Source: Albugo candida (taxonomy: Eukaryota > Oomycota > Peronosporomycetes > Albuginales > Albuginaceae). From it: a DNA stretch of 64,000 nucleotides. Made by a program: the position numbers and the translations under genes. The stretch is from NCBI GenBank assembly GCA_905220665.1, contig CAJNAR010000155.1, forward strand, positions 620,001-684,000. Reading direction: 5' to 3'. Below the pieces are notes generated by a model, which did not search any database, had not been told where the DNA came from, and worked only from the letters and a program-made list of their open reading frames with translations. Positions 1 through 10,366 of this stretch are shown one piece after another (position 1 is the stretch's first letter; each line of letters opens with the position of its first letter).

Positions 1-36
1 ATGGTGATCTCGTCATGTGTTACCGAATCAAGGGAC

Positions 37-318
37 TCAGCTTTTCCACCGGCGGCGAAACACAGATACTCTCATCATATCCATGCAAGCCCTCCAATGC
101 CGGCAAACGTTATTTATACTTACAAATTTGTTCCAGAAACATTTGACCTCATCTTCTCGCTCATACCCATCGACGTAGATGTGTTTTTGAACTTCACAAA
201 GCGATATATCCAGGGAATGCAGCCATCGCATCGTGGTCCGTTCTGAAATTGGGAGTGATGGTGCATATCCAAGGCCGTTGAGAATCTTTTCATTTATATG
301 GGCTGTCAATGTTTTCAT
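37..318 (-). pseudogene. N-terminal fragment of a DDE-type transposase
   Basis: A 93-residue open frame with an ATG start. It contains the pattern ISERTTMRWLHSL followed by YVDGYEREDEV. From memory this resembles the helix-turn-helix and the YVDGHEReDVV segment near the N-terminus of large DDE transposases common in oomycetes and basidiomycetes. The rest of the protein is absent: the frame ends at position 37 and the window begins there. The transposase relic at 9.7-11.9 kb seems to be of the same broad family but lies on the other strand and covers the central and C-terminal parts. It could be a relic or the edge of an element continuing off the window. No database check was possible. Confidence 0.45.
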
Positions 319-585
319 TCAAATTTTAAATTTGTTCTCCCGAACATATTGCTGCAAAGGCAATAAATAGTCTTCGTCTCGTAACACGCTCCGGCGCTTT
401 GCATTTTTGCCTTGGCGAAACAAAGGCAATTTTTCATCCTTTGGGAGATTTGCACCTAGGCGTGTTCAGAGTGTGTGTGCCAAATTCTTTTGCCGGAACA
501 TTCAGCCGTCAGCTTACTTGCATCTAGGCGTCCTTCCCCGCCGTAAAAGACACAGATAATACAAAACAGCAACCCTACGGATTAG

Positions 586-2450
586 TTGCTTGCTTTTGCT
601 GCAAATATCGGCTTCCTACTGCTACCAGCTGCTCAATTGAAGTGTGTGGTACTTCGGCCAGCAACCGACTCATTCGATGGTTATCTCAACTATCGACAAG
701 CGTTTTTACGATGGGTTTGGTGTATGGTTTCGACGAGCATGAACTGTCCGTGGTCGACTAATGATCGCGCAGACGATGATTCTATCACGTTTGTGGCATT
801 ATACGATGCACGTAAACATACCAGCAGTGACTATTCGACAATGGCAATCGATGTTAAATCGATTTGTGCTTGGTCGGAAACACAACAAAGATTCAAAACA
901 TGTTCACCTACTCAACAAAGAGTTTTTACATCTTCGCCGAAAAGATGGTGGACTACAAGTTCCTTTTATGGTGGGACGACTAAAGCTACAAGGTATTCAC
1001 TTCCTTCAGCATTTCGCATCCGATGCGTCAACAATTATTCCTGCGAATTGGACAACTGCTTCGACGGAATTATTACAACTTATCCAACCTTCCTTTGGAC
1101 CACACAAGCCGATGGATATATTCACCATCGCACTAAATCGACATGGGAAAATGATTCAATGGGAGAGCATGTCGTCATGGTGGAAACACGCATTTAAAAT
1201 GTGGCATCAGATGGATTGGAGCATTTCATATCAGATTTGAATGTTTCACAACGCCGTCAGTACTACATGGAACAACCGATTTGGTTTCACTGCGACCACA
1301 AGTTACATTACGAAGCTGCTACTCGTAACCCGAGTACGCAGAACGTTTGGTACAATCTTGGCATGGTTGATGAACCACATCGAGCATTTCAAAAAACGTT
1401 TGCTACACTTTTCGACGTTCGAAGTTTGCAAGACTTTTTTCGTGAAAGCGACACATGGCCAACGAAGGAAGATTTTGTCGACATGTATTACAACGACGAA
1501 GAGCTGAACACATCGGATATGTCTGAAGAAAAGTTGCTGAGTCGACTTTACAATGAAGTCACTCAGATTCTCCAGCGTATCCACTCGACGATTGGTCTCA
1601 TCACTTGGATTATACCAACCACAAGTGGCAGATCATTTTATGTGGGAGTAACAAGCAGGAAAGGAAACATTATTTTCCATCTATTCCACGCTCACAACTC
1701 TCACGAATCGTCTGGAAACCTCCCGAACCAACCAAGAGTCATCCGATGTCGACACATTGGTCAACACGGGAGAGATCGGACGCACTGGATTCAGAACGAG
1801 TTCGAACTTTTATGGCTACATCACGGCATCTTCGAAAACGTGTATTACCAATTTTCGAGGATTTACAGTTTCGTCTAGCCTTCCGAATGCTGCCAGTTCG
1901 ATCTCGTTTCTGGTTCTTAAAGGATATTCAGCCCGACATCATATTGTGCACGCAGCCTTCGTGTGGGGCAGTGGAATCCGATCAACATCTCTTTTTAGAG
2001 TGCGATCACACGGCACAGTTATGGAGGGAGTTACTCCCTAGTTGGGATCAGTTTTTCTCCTCTCAACCACGTTGGACGCATATTGCATGTGCAATCGTAC
2101 CAACCCTACGGTCGGATTGGAAAGACTATTTCGACATTATCTCAGATTTATGGCTTGCATTGCAAGCGGTGACACTGCACTTCGTCTGGACAGATCGGAA
2201 TCGTCGTTTGTTCGATCATCGATCAGCAACTCCGACAGTTCCAGCACTTTCCGTGATCTACACCACGTTTAGTGCGCACGTTCGGTACTTTCGAAGACAG
2301 TGTTACGACCACGAGGAACGCATTCGGCTTGCAAAGGTGCTGGATCAACTCGCAACGCAAGGATCATTTGGTGGATTTTTCAGAAGCCGAAGATCATTAC
2401 TGCGGGTACGGCACAGACAAGTCAAAATGCAAGTGCAACTCGGATCCTAG
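586..2450 (+). pseudogene. Non-LTR retrotransposon (LINE), C-terminal part of reverse transcriptase ORF, frameshifted
   Basis: Three overlapping frames together read as the end of a LINE polyprotein. Frame 2 (761-1240) has SRLWHYTMHV and KDGGLQVPF, typical of the thumb and linker after the reverse transcriptase. Frame 1 (1201-1878) has the MEQPIWFHCD motif. Frame 3 (1605-2450) has FRLAFRMLPVRSRFWF, then C-x4-C and H-x4-H spacing (IILCTQPSCG, DQHLFLECDH), the zinc-binding region that closes many such ORFs. At least two frameshifts separate these pieces, so the copy is dead. The catalytic RT core and the endonuclease lie further 5' and are missing, as expected for a 5'-truncated LINE insertion. 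A second copy of its 3' end is inverted at 34.5-35.2 kb. Confidence 0.8.
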
Positions 2451-2750
2451 TCCTAGTTGGCTGGTTATGCTCACCGTAGTGTGACGCACACCAATTTGCA
2501 AACCACGGTACTTTTGGACCATTTTTACAACTTTACAACTTTACAGCATTTACAAGCTGGACACAGTCTCGTATTAAGGGTGCTGAGGCTACTACGATAC
2601 GAGATTATCAACGAGACGACATTTTATCATCTCTCACAGGTATTTCACGAAACGTTTTTTATGTGTATATATGTTATTTAAGATGGCCTAGGCAACTAGA
2701 GAAGTCAGTTAGTCTAATTCTAGTAATATAGACACCTTCAACTGAAGTGT
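2451..2750 (+). repeat. 3' untranslated tail of the LINE
   Basis: Non-coding stretch after the stop at 2450. It matches the inverted copy at 34.5-34.8 kb; for example CCTAGGCAACTAGAGAAGTC and the following GACACCTTCAACT are shared. Similarity fades near 2750, which marks the approximate 3' end of the element. I see no clear poly(A) or short tandem repeat tail. Confidence 0.7.
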
Positions 2751-3688
2751 CTGGTACTCTCTCTGACTCCAGCGACCCCTCTTCCTTCGTCGCTGTATAA
2801 TGAAATATCCGAATAGTCGCGGTATCTGTTTCTTTGCGCTTCATCTACCTGGTTTGTGTTTACTTCACCAGGTGCCCACTAGTTAGTCAGAGGTCAGCAA
2901 CCAGCGTCTGCGCGTCTGTTTACGGCGGTTTTCCGCCTTGCGGTGCGTCCGTAGTCAAAAGCATAGCGCGAAGGTCTATTCGACGACGTAATTGGCTGCG
3001 CGGCTCTCAATGCCGTCAAAAATGTTCGCCTTCAGCTTCGTGTTCTGCATCCTACAAATCCTCTCTCAAACCCAAGGATTCGTCCTCTTTACTACAACTT
3101 GCGTCATCTAAGCTACCAGACACAGTCAAAGCACGTTCCTACATCTTTCGACGCTTACTTTCCACAGCCAGTTTGGAAACAGCCTTCAATTTTGGATGGA
3201 ATATAGTAGGAAGCAGCATTGTGAAATGTAGGAGGGGAAGAAAAAGATGCTCGGATGCGGTGTCAAAGCCTCGTTCAGTATGGGTCTGCTTCACACAGGT
3301 GGTGAGACCCCTATTTTGTAAATAAATTGGTCGACGCAGGTAGTGGGACCACTAAAATTCAGATTTTGGCCACCCCAATCAACTACTGATGATGTAAGTG
3401 CCGTTCACCTTGAAGGAAACGGAGACTGGTATTCTGGTTAATAAAATACAGAACGTGGTATTTATTTCTTTGTACTGTACATGGATACAGAAGCGTTGCT
3501 TACAGACAAACAGTGAGAAACGAAGAGGCTGTACAGAAAGTTTCACTTTGAATATCGCATCTTGCGAACATTCCACATGAATACTGATGACTGCATTGAG
3601 AGCATTGCTGCGATGGATCTCCCACCCAATGGTTTACGTAAGTGTATTCTACGAAGAAAATGCGAAACCTCAGTTCCTGTCAGAGCAT
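2751..3688. other. Repeat-rich spacer without a supported gene
   Basis: A 163-codon open frame at 2834-3325 (+) is rich in Ser, Arg and Cys and has no recognisable domain; I do not call it a gene. Near 3295-3355 two imperfect copies of a GGTGAGACC/GGTAGTGGGACC phrase occur, suggesting another retroelement fragment. Nothing else is supported. Confidence 0.4.
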
Positions 3689-4386
3689 CTAATGCACTCT
3701 AATCTCTATAACTGACCTCGTTAATATGAGTTTGGTAATCTGCAAAGTCCATTTACTTGTTAAGCCATGCATTGGAAAATGGTGATGTTTAGGAAGGTCA
3801 AATTCTTCCGGTGAGATGCGGATCTGGTCGCCTTGGAATCTATAAACATAGTTAGCACAATGGCTCGCCGGTATCATGGGGGTCTAGTAGAAGTACTTCA
3901 AAGTGTTTATCGTCGAGATCTGCTTCACACAGGCAGTTCATCCCTTTCGAATCTGCCCCCAGTTCAACCCGAAAATACACAAGCTAATTCTTCTTCTTTG
4001 ATCTAGACATATGTAGCCATCCCCATGGATTCCTCATGCATTCGTTGATAATTGTACAATACAATGTAGCGTAGCTTGTAAGCCCAGGTAGAATTGCGTC
4101 CGGGAAATGTACATTTTAAAGAGAAACTTGTCTAAGACCGGAAAAGTTGACAAATGAGAGAGATCGAACTAAAAATAAGGCGCTTAGATATCCCGAGTGG
4201 ATGGCTATTAGGGCCGAGAACACATACGTGAGAGATGAGCGTACATTCTGTTCATCACTCACATCCTTGACGACATGTCGACAGAATGATATTTTTATAT
4301 CAGGAAAAGGTCACGGCCACACCTCGCGTGACATTCATTTTATAATTTTATGAGGAATATCAATATTGACCGACTATCCCAGTGGT
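3689..4386 (-). repeat. Left half of an old repeat (E1), interrupted by the Copia element
   Basis: This stretch is a diverged copy of 17990-18720. A decayed minus-strand frame at 3689-3877 (HHHFPMHGLTSKWTLQIT) parallels HHTLEVGGTPTEANIKWTLQ in the intact 280-residue ORF at 17648-18490. The following sequence (4080-4386: TGCGTCCGGGAAA, AGAAACTTGTCT, GAGATCGAA) also parallels 18430-18710. The match stops where the Copia terminal repeat begins and resumes at 8869. Confidence 0.7.
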
Positions 4387-4393
4387 CACTGCT

Positions 4394-4508
4394 GAGCAGG
4401 GGGCGAAATTGGTAGTACGTTTATTAAGCTTCAAATTGCCAAGTCCAGTAAATGTTATATTAGAATCTTCAGCATGTCCTTTAGTATCCAATCCGGTCTA
4501 CACCATCA
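4394..4508 (-). repeat. 3' terminal repeat of the Copia element
   Basis: About 115 bp. Shared phrases with 8751-8865 include GAGCAGGGG, GTACGTTTATTAA, ATCTTCAGCATG and CTACACCATCA, in the same order and orientation. It starts TGAGCAGG on the plus strand, with the TG expected of an LTR end. The exact outer boundary and target duplication could not be fixed. Confidence 0.75.
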
Positions 4509-4639
4509 CCACTTCCCCGTGGCTTGAATTCTCCAACGTTTGACTTATTCAACAACACTCGGAATTGCTTAGTCGCTAGTGTCTTGGTCAAATAATCAGC
4601 CACTTGACACTTTGAATTAACATACTTCACTTCATATAT

Positions 4640-4870
4640 TTCCGAATTTTCACTAGCTCACGGACAAAATGATGGCGAATGTCGATGTGCTTTTCTCGAC
4701 TCTGATGCCCATCATTCTTTGCAATAGCAATTGCACCCTAATTGTCCTCATATACAGTAATTACGGACTCTCGCTGAATTCTCAACTCTTCCAGGAGACT
4801 CTTGATCCACATGACTTCTTGGACACAAAGCGTTAGTGCAACATATTCTGCTTCGGCGGTACTCAAAGCA
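4640..4870 (-). pseudogene. Copia RNase H domain
   Basis: Minus-strand translation reads ALSTAEAEYVALTLCVQEV, then a DN (4733-4745 region) followed by a stop and GAIAIAKNDGHQSREKHID, the standard Copia RNase H core and its C-terminal H-x-RTKHID-like end. The stop codon inside the DN-x-GAI motif shows decay. Confidence 0.8.
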
Positions 4871-5679
4871 AGAACTCTGTTAATCTTGTCTTGAAAGGAC
4901 AGGTGATCGATTCATCATGACCATGATACCTGACATTAATCGACGCTTTTCTTTGGATGCAGCTCAATCGGCGTCGCTATACGCACGAATCTGTATATCT
5001 TGGCCAGATCGATACCAAACCCACTTGCTTTCGTTTCCTTTAGATATCGCAAAACTCGAATTGCTGCCTTCCAATGTTCCTCGGTTAGGTTTTCGAGATG
5101 TCGACTTAGCTGACATACAGAAAATGTATTATCAGGTCTTGTCTAATTCGCAATGTGCAGTAAAATGATCCAACCAACGATCTATCTTCATCCAAAGGTC
5201 TTTTGGCTCACTTTTCGTCTGACTGACCCACAACTGTTGGTCTGTGAACTGGTTTCGAGTCAACTTGTTTAAACTTTTCGATCATTCTGCTGCCTGCGAG
5301 ATCTTCATTACTCTCTTACTTTTGCAAAATTTAGCTTCCATGACAAGGATGTATCTCACTTGGCCAAGTGTCTTCAGTGAAAACTCGTTCTTCAATTGTA
5401 ACGTGATGTTGTTAATTTTAATATACACACTAGGAAGTTCTCCAAAGTAAGTGTATTATCCATCTTCACTGTCGTACCTACGAGCAACCTCCTTTTTTCC
5501 ACTCCTTCTCTCATATGATTTCGGCACCGGCATCATACTGCCTCTTCTATCACCTGCTGGACTTCAATCATCAAATCCTATCAGAAGTGGTACCGAGGCG
5601 GCCAGAGACCTGACAACATACCACTTGATCAGATACCATCGTCCAACAATTAATCAATCCCAAACTTCTTGCTCCTATC

Positions 5680-6292
5680 ACCGGGTCGTCAACATACAAA
5701 ACAATGTATGTGGAAAGATGTTCCGCATGTCGAACAGAGATGCAAGAATCCGTCTTGCATCGAATGAATCCTAGCTTTATCTAAAACAAAATTGTGATCA
5801 ACTTGTACCGTGTGACAGCTGCTTGCTTTAGGCCATATAAACTACGGTTCTGCTTGCGATCGTGGCTCGATTGATTCGATACCCTTTCCGGTGGCTAAAT
5901 GAACATGTCTTTTTCCAGAGTACCATTAAGAAATGCGGTATCCACATCATATTGCTGCACGTGGTAGAATCGGTGACAGCACAAAGTCAAGAGTACACGA
6001 ATTGAATTAAAATTCGCAACAGAAGAGTATGTCTCAATAAGTAGTCTACGTCATGGGTTTGTGGATAGCCCAATGCAATGAGTCTTGCTACATAACATTG
6101 GATCTCTCCTTTGCCATTCTTCTTGATTGAAAATACCCACTTAGTACCTATCATTTTCTGCCTTGGTGATCCTTTTAACATGGTCCAAGTTGACTTTTTC
6201 TCGAAAGCTGCCAATTCCTCTTTGGTAGCTTCAAACCACTGTTCCGTTCCAGGCGATTTCCGCACGCCTTGATAGTAATTTGGTACTTCCAA
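5680..6292 (-). pseudogene. Copia reverse transcriptase domain
   Basis: The frame at 5987-6292 starts with the region that opens Copia reverse transcriptases: E-Q-W-x-A-x-x-E-E-L, KSTWTML, IGTKWVFSIKK, YVARLIALGYPQ and DVDY. The catalytic YVDD box follows at 5685-5696 in the context IVLYVDDPVIG. Intervening stops and frame changes separate the two parts. Confidence 0.85.
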
Positions 6293-6938
6293 TTCTAGAT
6301 AGCTTTTTCATCTACTAGCCCGTATCGATTCTTCGGTCGACCACAATCAACTAAATCGCTCTCCTAAGGGACGATGTCGCCTGAGGGACCACCGTCCAAG
6401 ATTGCTAATTGCGAAATCCATGCAAAAGTGTCATCTAAAATTTTTACCACAACTATGATCTTCGTCATCATATCTTCTGTTTCTTGGCACCCTGGTCGTA
6501 TTGGGGAGATTTTCTTTTGAAGCACTACCGTCAATATCAATATCATGCGTTGGGGAATTTTGAGCTGCGATGATGATGGCTGATGAAGTTTTCCATTTCA
6601 ACACCAACATCAACGCTCGGTACACTACAAATGTTCGCATTAAAATCCTCGTGCCATACGTCCGTTTTGAATGACAATTCAGAACTTGAACGTGACTGAT
6701 CTAGTTTGATTCTTCGAATACAACTCTTCGAATTATTACCGATTTATTTGTTCAGGATCGGTCACTCGATAACCCTTTGCTGTCATCGATTATCCGACAA
6801 ACATACAAGGAAATGCTTTGTCATCAGGCTTTTTCTCTTTGCCTTGTCGATGTGTGCAAAACTCTTTGAACCAAAAACACATAAGTTGCTCAAATTCGGT
6901 CAAGCTACAAAGCAAACTTCAATGGGTGTCTTGGATTT

Positions 6939-7196
6939 TCAAACTGAGCATGGAATGCGAATGGTGATATATACCGCGGTATTGATTTCTTCCGCCCATC
7001 CCTGTTTGCCGACATTCTTCCATGCTATTATGGATCGATCTCGCTCCATCAATGTACGGCTCATTCGCTCGTCCAAACCGTTTTGCTGAAACGAGTAATA
7101 TGCAGTTGTTTGATTTATAATCCCGGCATTTTTACATAGGTATGAATTTCTTGTTGCTGCATTCCCCCCCCCCGCCGCCGTTGTTTGATTCTCCAT
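6939..7196 (-). pseudogene. Copia integrase core fragment
   Basis: The minus-strand frame reads NAGIINQTTAYYSFQQNGLDERMSRTLMERDRS with KNVGKQGWAEEINTAVYI. This is the usual GI-x-HQ-T-x-PYTPQQNGVxER-x-NRTLxExxRS block holding the last catalytic Glu of the DDE triad. A C-rich run (about 7167-7177) lies just upstream. Confidence 0.8.
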
Positions 7197-7475
7197 TAAC
7201 GCTTTCTATTCCTCAACCTTTTCAAACACTTCGCTCTACGATGCGATGAAAATGGCCACAGTATATCTGGGTTCTTCGCCAATAAACGTGACAACATACG
7301 TTGCACTCCCCCCCCCGTGATTTGATTTGTATGGGACCCAATACGTCACTGTGTACAAGTTCAAGAGCTCTTCATGTCTTCATCTCACCATCCTTAGATT
7401 TTGGGAACCATTTCACATTCACTTACACATTAAAACATCCTGCACATATTTGATGATCACGATCGTGGTGTACAT

Positions 7476-7970
7476 TCAAATACATTCCCTCAACACGTTT
7501 ACTGGCGCTTTTAAGATTTGACATTGATATACGCCCAAGGTGCGCATGCCATAAATCCATATCCAGTTCCGCATTTTCTTGAATGGCATTCTCCACCCCA
7601 AAATAAACATCGCAATACGCACAGTTTGCCTCTTTTCTTGAGTTTTTTCGCCGATTGACCGTTCTTCATGATACTGCATCATTGTCCTTCATAATTGACT
7701 TCAAATTCTCTTGACACCAAAGCTGATACTGGCAGTAGTCGTCGATCCATGCCTGGTACTAATAGAACATTATAGGTTTTTATTCGGTCTCCATTTTCCA
7801 ATGTGACAGGAATCGTTCCAGCTTTTGTGGCTGTAACTTGACGACCATTTTCTACAGCGATTTGAATTGATGATTTGAGTGGTTTGAGATCCGTGGATTC
7901 TTCTGCCAATGGACTCATGTGATACTACCTGATACTACCACCACTGTCGAGTAACCAATTCATGTCAGAT
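7476..7970 (-). pseudogene. Copia protease and pre-integrase region
   Basis: On the minus strand, MNWLLDSGG near 7930-7965 is the Copia aspartic protease active-site phrase (normally WxxDSGAS; here the Ala and Ser after the Gly are lost). The frame 7679-7918 follows with a TKAGTIPVTL...YNVLLVPGM-like protease tail. The frame 7476-7682 carries the pre-integrase region (MRTLGVYQ). Frame changes between them show decay. Confidence 0.7.
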
Positions 7971-8029
7971 TTATTGTTTGACGCCATAAACGCATGTCCG
8001 CTGCTCGGCTGCCGTCTTGACTACTGTCG

Positions 8030-8699
8030 CGTTTGTCGGCACTCAAATATTCTATGACCAGTGCGTTCATATCCAAAACACTTCACACTGAACTTCTGTG
8101 CTGTTCCACCCGCTATTTATAGTTTTCTCATTTTGGTTTTCTTAGCTGCTTGGTCGCTCTCAAAGCAAGTTCCGGACTCCTTCCATTACAGCGATTCATA
8201 TTCTCACTGTATCATCTCCTTCGCTTGCATCATATTCATGTTTGAAAACTTTTCGATGCTTTTTCACGATTGAGTCGTGCTCATCCGACAGACTGCCCAA
8301 CAGGAGGATGTTCTGCTCATCTTGATCCATGCTGTCTCCAATCGCAGCCATTCTAGTGCAAATCAAATTTCAATGCGTTTCTTCCTCCCCTTCCATCCTG
8401 AATTATGCACTACTCGTCTCATTTGTATAAGATTGTGCGTGTTTCGCCGAACAAAAACCTCTTTTCAAGATTTCCTACGCTTCCGCTGTATTTGACACCT
8501 AACGAATCAATGACTGGGACTTAAGGATTATCACGATTGCAATAGTGAAAAGTGCCTTAACATCATTGACTGTCCACATTTCTATTGTTATATCGGTCTC
8601 ATTCGGAATCTTCAATGTCTGGATATGTCCGTGGCGATTCTTCCTCGCTAACCTCATCCGAGCATTGAACTTCCATACGAAATAATTATCTTCGCGCAA
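8030..8699 (-). pseudogene. Copia gag region with decayed zinc knuckle
   Basis: The frame 8499-8699 (minus) begins REDNYFVWKFNARMRLARKN, matching the L-x-G-x-NY-x-W-x-x-M opening of Copia gag. Near 8035-8085 the phrase KCFGYERTGHRIFEC has CCHC zinc-knuckle spacing, with Tyr where the second Cys should be. This lies just downstream of the 5' terminal repeat, as expected. Confidence 0.65.
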
Positions 8700-8750
8700 A
8701 AAGTCGTGCTATTTCGTCGAGGTTAGGTTCATAACCTGCTGACTAGTAAT

Positions 8751-8865
8751 GAGCAGGGGCAGAAAATGGAAAGTACGTTTATTAACTTTTAGATTACTAA
8801 CTACAGTAAATGTAATGTTAGGATCTTCAGCATGGCCTTAGTGTCCAATGTGCTCTACACCATCA
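8751..8865 (-). repeat. 5' terminal repeat of the Copia element
   Basis: Partner of 4394-4508. On the minus strand it is followed within about 50 bp by gag. A possible primer-binding stretch, GGTTATGAACC (8723-8737 on the minus strand), lies just inside, but I cannot assign its tRNA. Confidence 0.75.
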
Positions 8866-8868
8866 ACA

Positions 8869-8960
8869 GTAATGATCGAGAGTCTTGTTTTGGCTGCTGA
8901 CGCACAATTGATTTGCACGAGACAGTAAAGGTTGCCTAGTTTCTGATAACCGAGTATCGG
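8869..8960 (-). repeat. Right half of old repeat E1
   Basis: Continues the match to the undisturbed copy (18720-18830) after the Copia interruption: GAGAGTC, GGCTGCTGACGC, AGACAGT, AAGGTTGCCTAGT and TCTGATAA occur in the same order in both. Confidence 0.7.
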
Positions 8961-9675
8961 TGCATGACACTTAAAACCTGATTTGAAATGGCCAATATTT
9001 GGATCATTAAACCTATAATATTGGCACTGCTGATAGGCTCATAGTATATTACCACTCACCCGCTTCAAACCTCAACCATCAACCTGCCTTCAGCCTAATA
9101 TCGTACAATTATGCCTCGCCTAACAAAGTTAAGTGATGCAGGAAATGAGAGAGGTCAAGCGCACCAAAATCGATAACAGCTCAAGCATTCATGAATCTCC
9201 TGATATCAGTTTTGTAGGAGAACTGGATGTTTTAAAGTGATGAAGAAATCTCGATTTTTCATCTGTTAAATCAAATATTGGAAGAGACTATCAAGCAGCT
9301 TTTATAGTTTTACCGTTACCACGACTAAACCATAACGGGCCAATCCAATATACAGGTGGTGCACCTCGAACTCAATGACGGAAAGAGCCGAAATCAAGAA
9401 GGCTTCTGTTGGCTGTAATCTTTTGACCAAATACTTTGCTTTTGCAAGACCAGTTTTGCAAGAAGCTGAGGTTACGGATAAGGGTGGCAAAGCGTATGAT
9501 GACGGTAATGGTGCAGTCTGGACCGGGCAAAAGCTGACAACCACCATTAACACACTTGCCACCAGAGAATACACAGGAAAAGCCTAGCAAAACCGGCGGC
9601 TTGTAGTTCTTTCTTCTCTTCGGCTGCTAAAATCTGGATATGCGCGTATAGCAGCTAACACACTGGTAGGGGAAG
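8961..9675. other. Spacer without a supported gene
   Basis: Open frames overlap on both strands at 9302-9590. The minus-strand one (9302-9574) begins with a hydrophobic, signal-like stretch (MYSLVASVLMVVVSFC), but the region sits directly 5' of a transposase relic and shows no homology I recognise. I make no gene call. Confidence 0.35.
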
Positions 9676-10366
9676 GTGCTGGGAGGGGTGTGTGTTTTTG
9701 GCGCTCTCTGCGTGATTGGGCCACTCTGTCTAGAACGTGAAGAATTACCTTTTTCGCAGAAGGTAAAACACGCAAAACGGCGAAGCTATCTGCAGGATGA
9801 GGACAGTATTCTACCTTTTCACGAGTATCTTGGTGCGAATAAGCTCAAGGCTGCTAAGATCCTGGCTTACAAGCAGCGGCCTGCATTATCATGCAACCTG
9901 GCACGCAGCAAGATGGACGGTTGACATCGGAGAAACTTGCAAAAAAGTCTGTGACTTGGCTATCCTATTCTTCGACGCTCAATTTCCCGGCTGGCAAGCT
10001 CTTTTTGCCTTCGACAATGCAACTGGCCACAATGCATTTGCCCCCGATACCCTGCGCGCCAGCGCAATGAACCCGTCTCGTGGAGGCAGGCAGCCAAAGA
10101 TGCGTGCAACAATACGGGGAAACGGAGTTTCCCAGGATTTGATTTTTTCTTATGACCATCCTGATGAAACGCTCCGTGGTCTGGCAAAGGGACTGATAGT
10201 TGTGCTGGAGGAACGTGGGCTGTGGGAAGCTGGCCTGAAGGCTAAATGCAAAGTATGTCCTGGGGATGGCGCAACCTGCTTCGCCAGAAGAATTAATGCC
10301 AATCAATCAGACTTGAAAGCGCAAGTGGGAATGATATAGGAGAAAATTGTTGCGAGTAGCTGCAGG
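9676..10366 (+). pseudogene. DDE-type transposase, central part (5' piece)
   Basis: The reading frame contains ILFFDAQFPGWQALFAFDNATGHNAFAPDTLR, then MNPSRGGRQPKMR, LRGLAKGLIVVLEERGLW and CARRINANQSDLKAQ. From memory this sequence order is the central block of large DDE transposases of oomycetes and fungi, where an Asp in FDNAT is catalytic. Frameshifts occur upstream (GRLTSEKLAKK is in a different frame) and an in-frame stop interrupts the line near 10338. Continuity ends at about 10366, after EKIVASS, and resumes at 11638. This is a pseudogene. Confidence 0.75.

Larger units (their letters stand above)
4393..8868 (-). mobile_element. Decayed Ty1/Copia LTR retrotransposon
   Basis: Read on the minus strand, the order is 5' terminal repeat, gag, zinc knuckle, protease, integrase, reverse transcriptase, RNase H, 3' terminal repeat. 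Integrase before reverse transcriptase defines Copia rather than Gypsy. All parts are visible, but stops and frameshifts break the polyprotein in many places, so it cannot be autonomous. The flanking direct repeats (4394-4508 and 8751-8865) are recognisably related but not identical, which points to an old insertion. Length is about 4.5 kb, normal for Copia; the terminal repeats are short. Outside the element the older repeat E1 continues on both sides. Confidence 0.85.

Noticed and set aside
1..246. Plus-strand frame at the window start
   Set aside because: Antisense to the better-supported transposase fragment at 37-318.
2924..2937. Hairpin GGCGG-TTTT-CCGCC
   Set aside because: Looks like a bacterial terminator but the stem is only 5 bp, no T tract follows, and the genome is eukaryotic.
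2834..3325. 163-codon plus-strand frame
   Set aside because: Composition is low-complexity Ser/Arg/Cys, no motif; lies between two mobile-element remains.
7167..7316. Runs of nine to eleven C (about 7167 and 7308)
   Set aside because: Simple homopolymers inside the decayed Copia element; no further structure.
9302..9574. Minus-strand frame with a signal-peptide-like start
   Set aside because: Two other frames overlap it on both strands and it lies at the 5' edge of a transposase relic; likely fortuitous.
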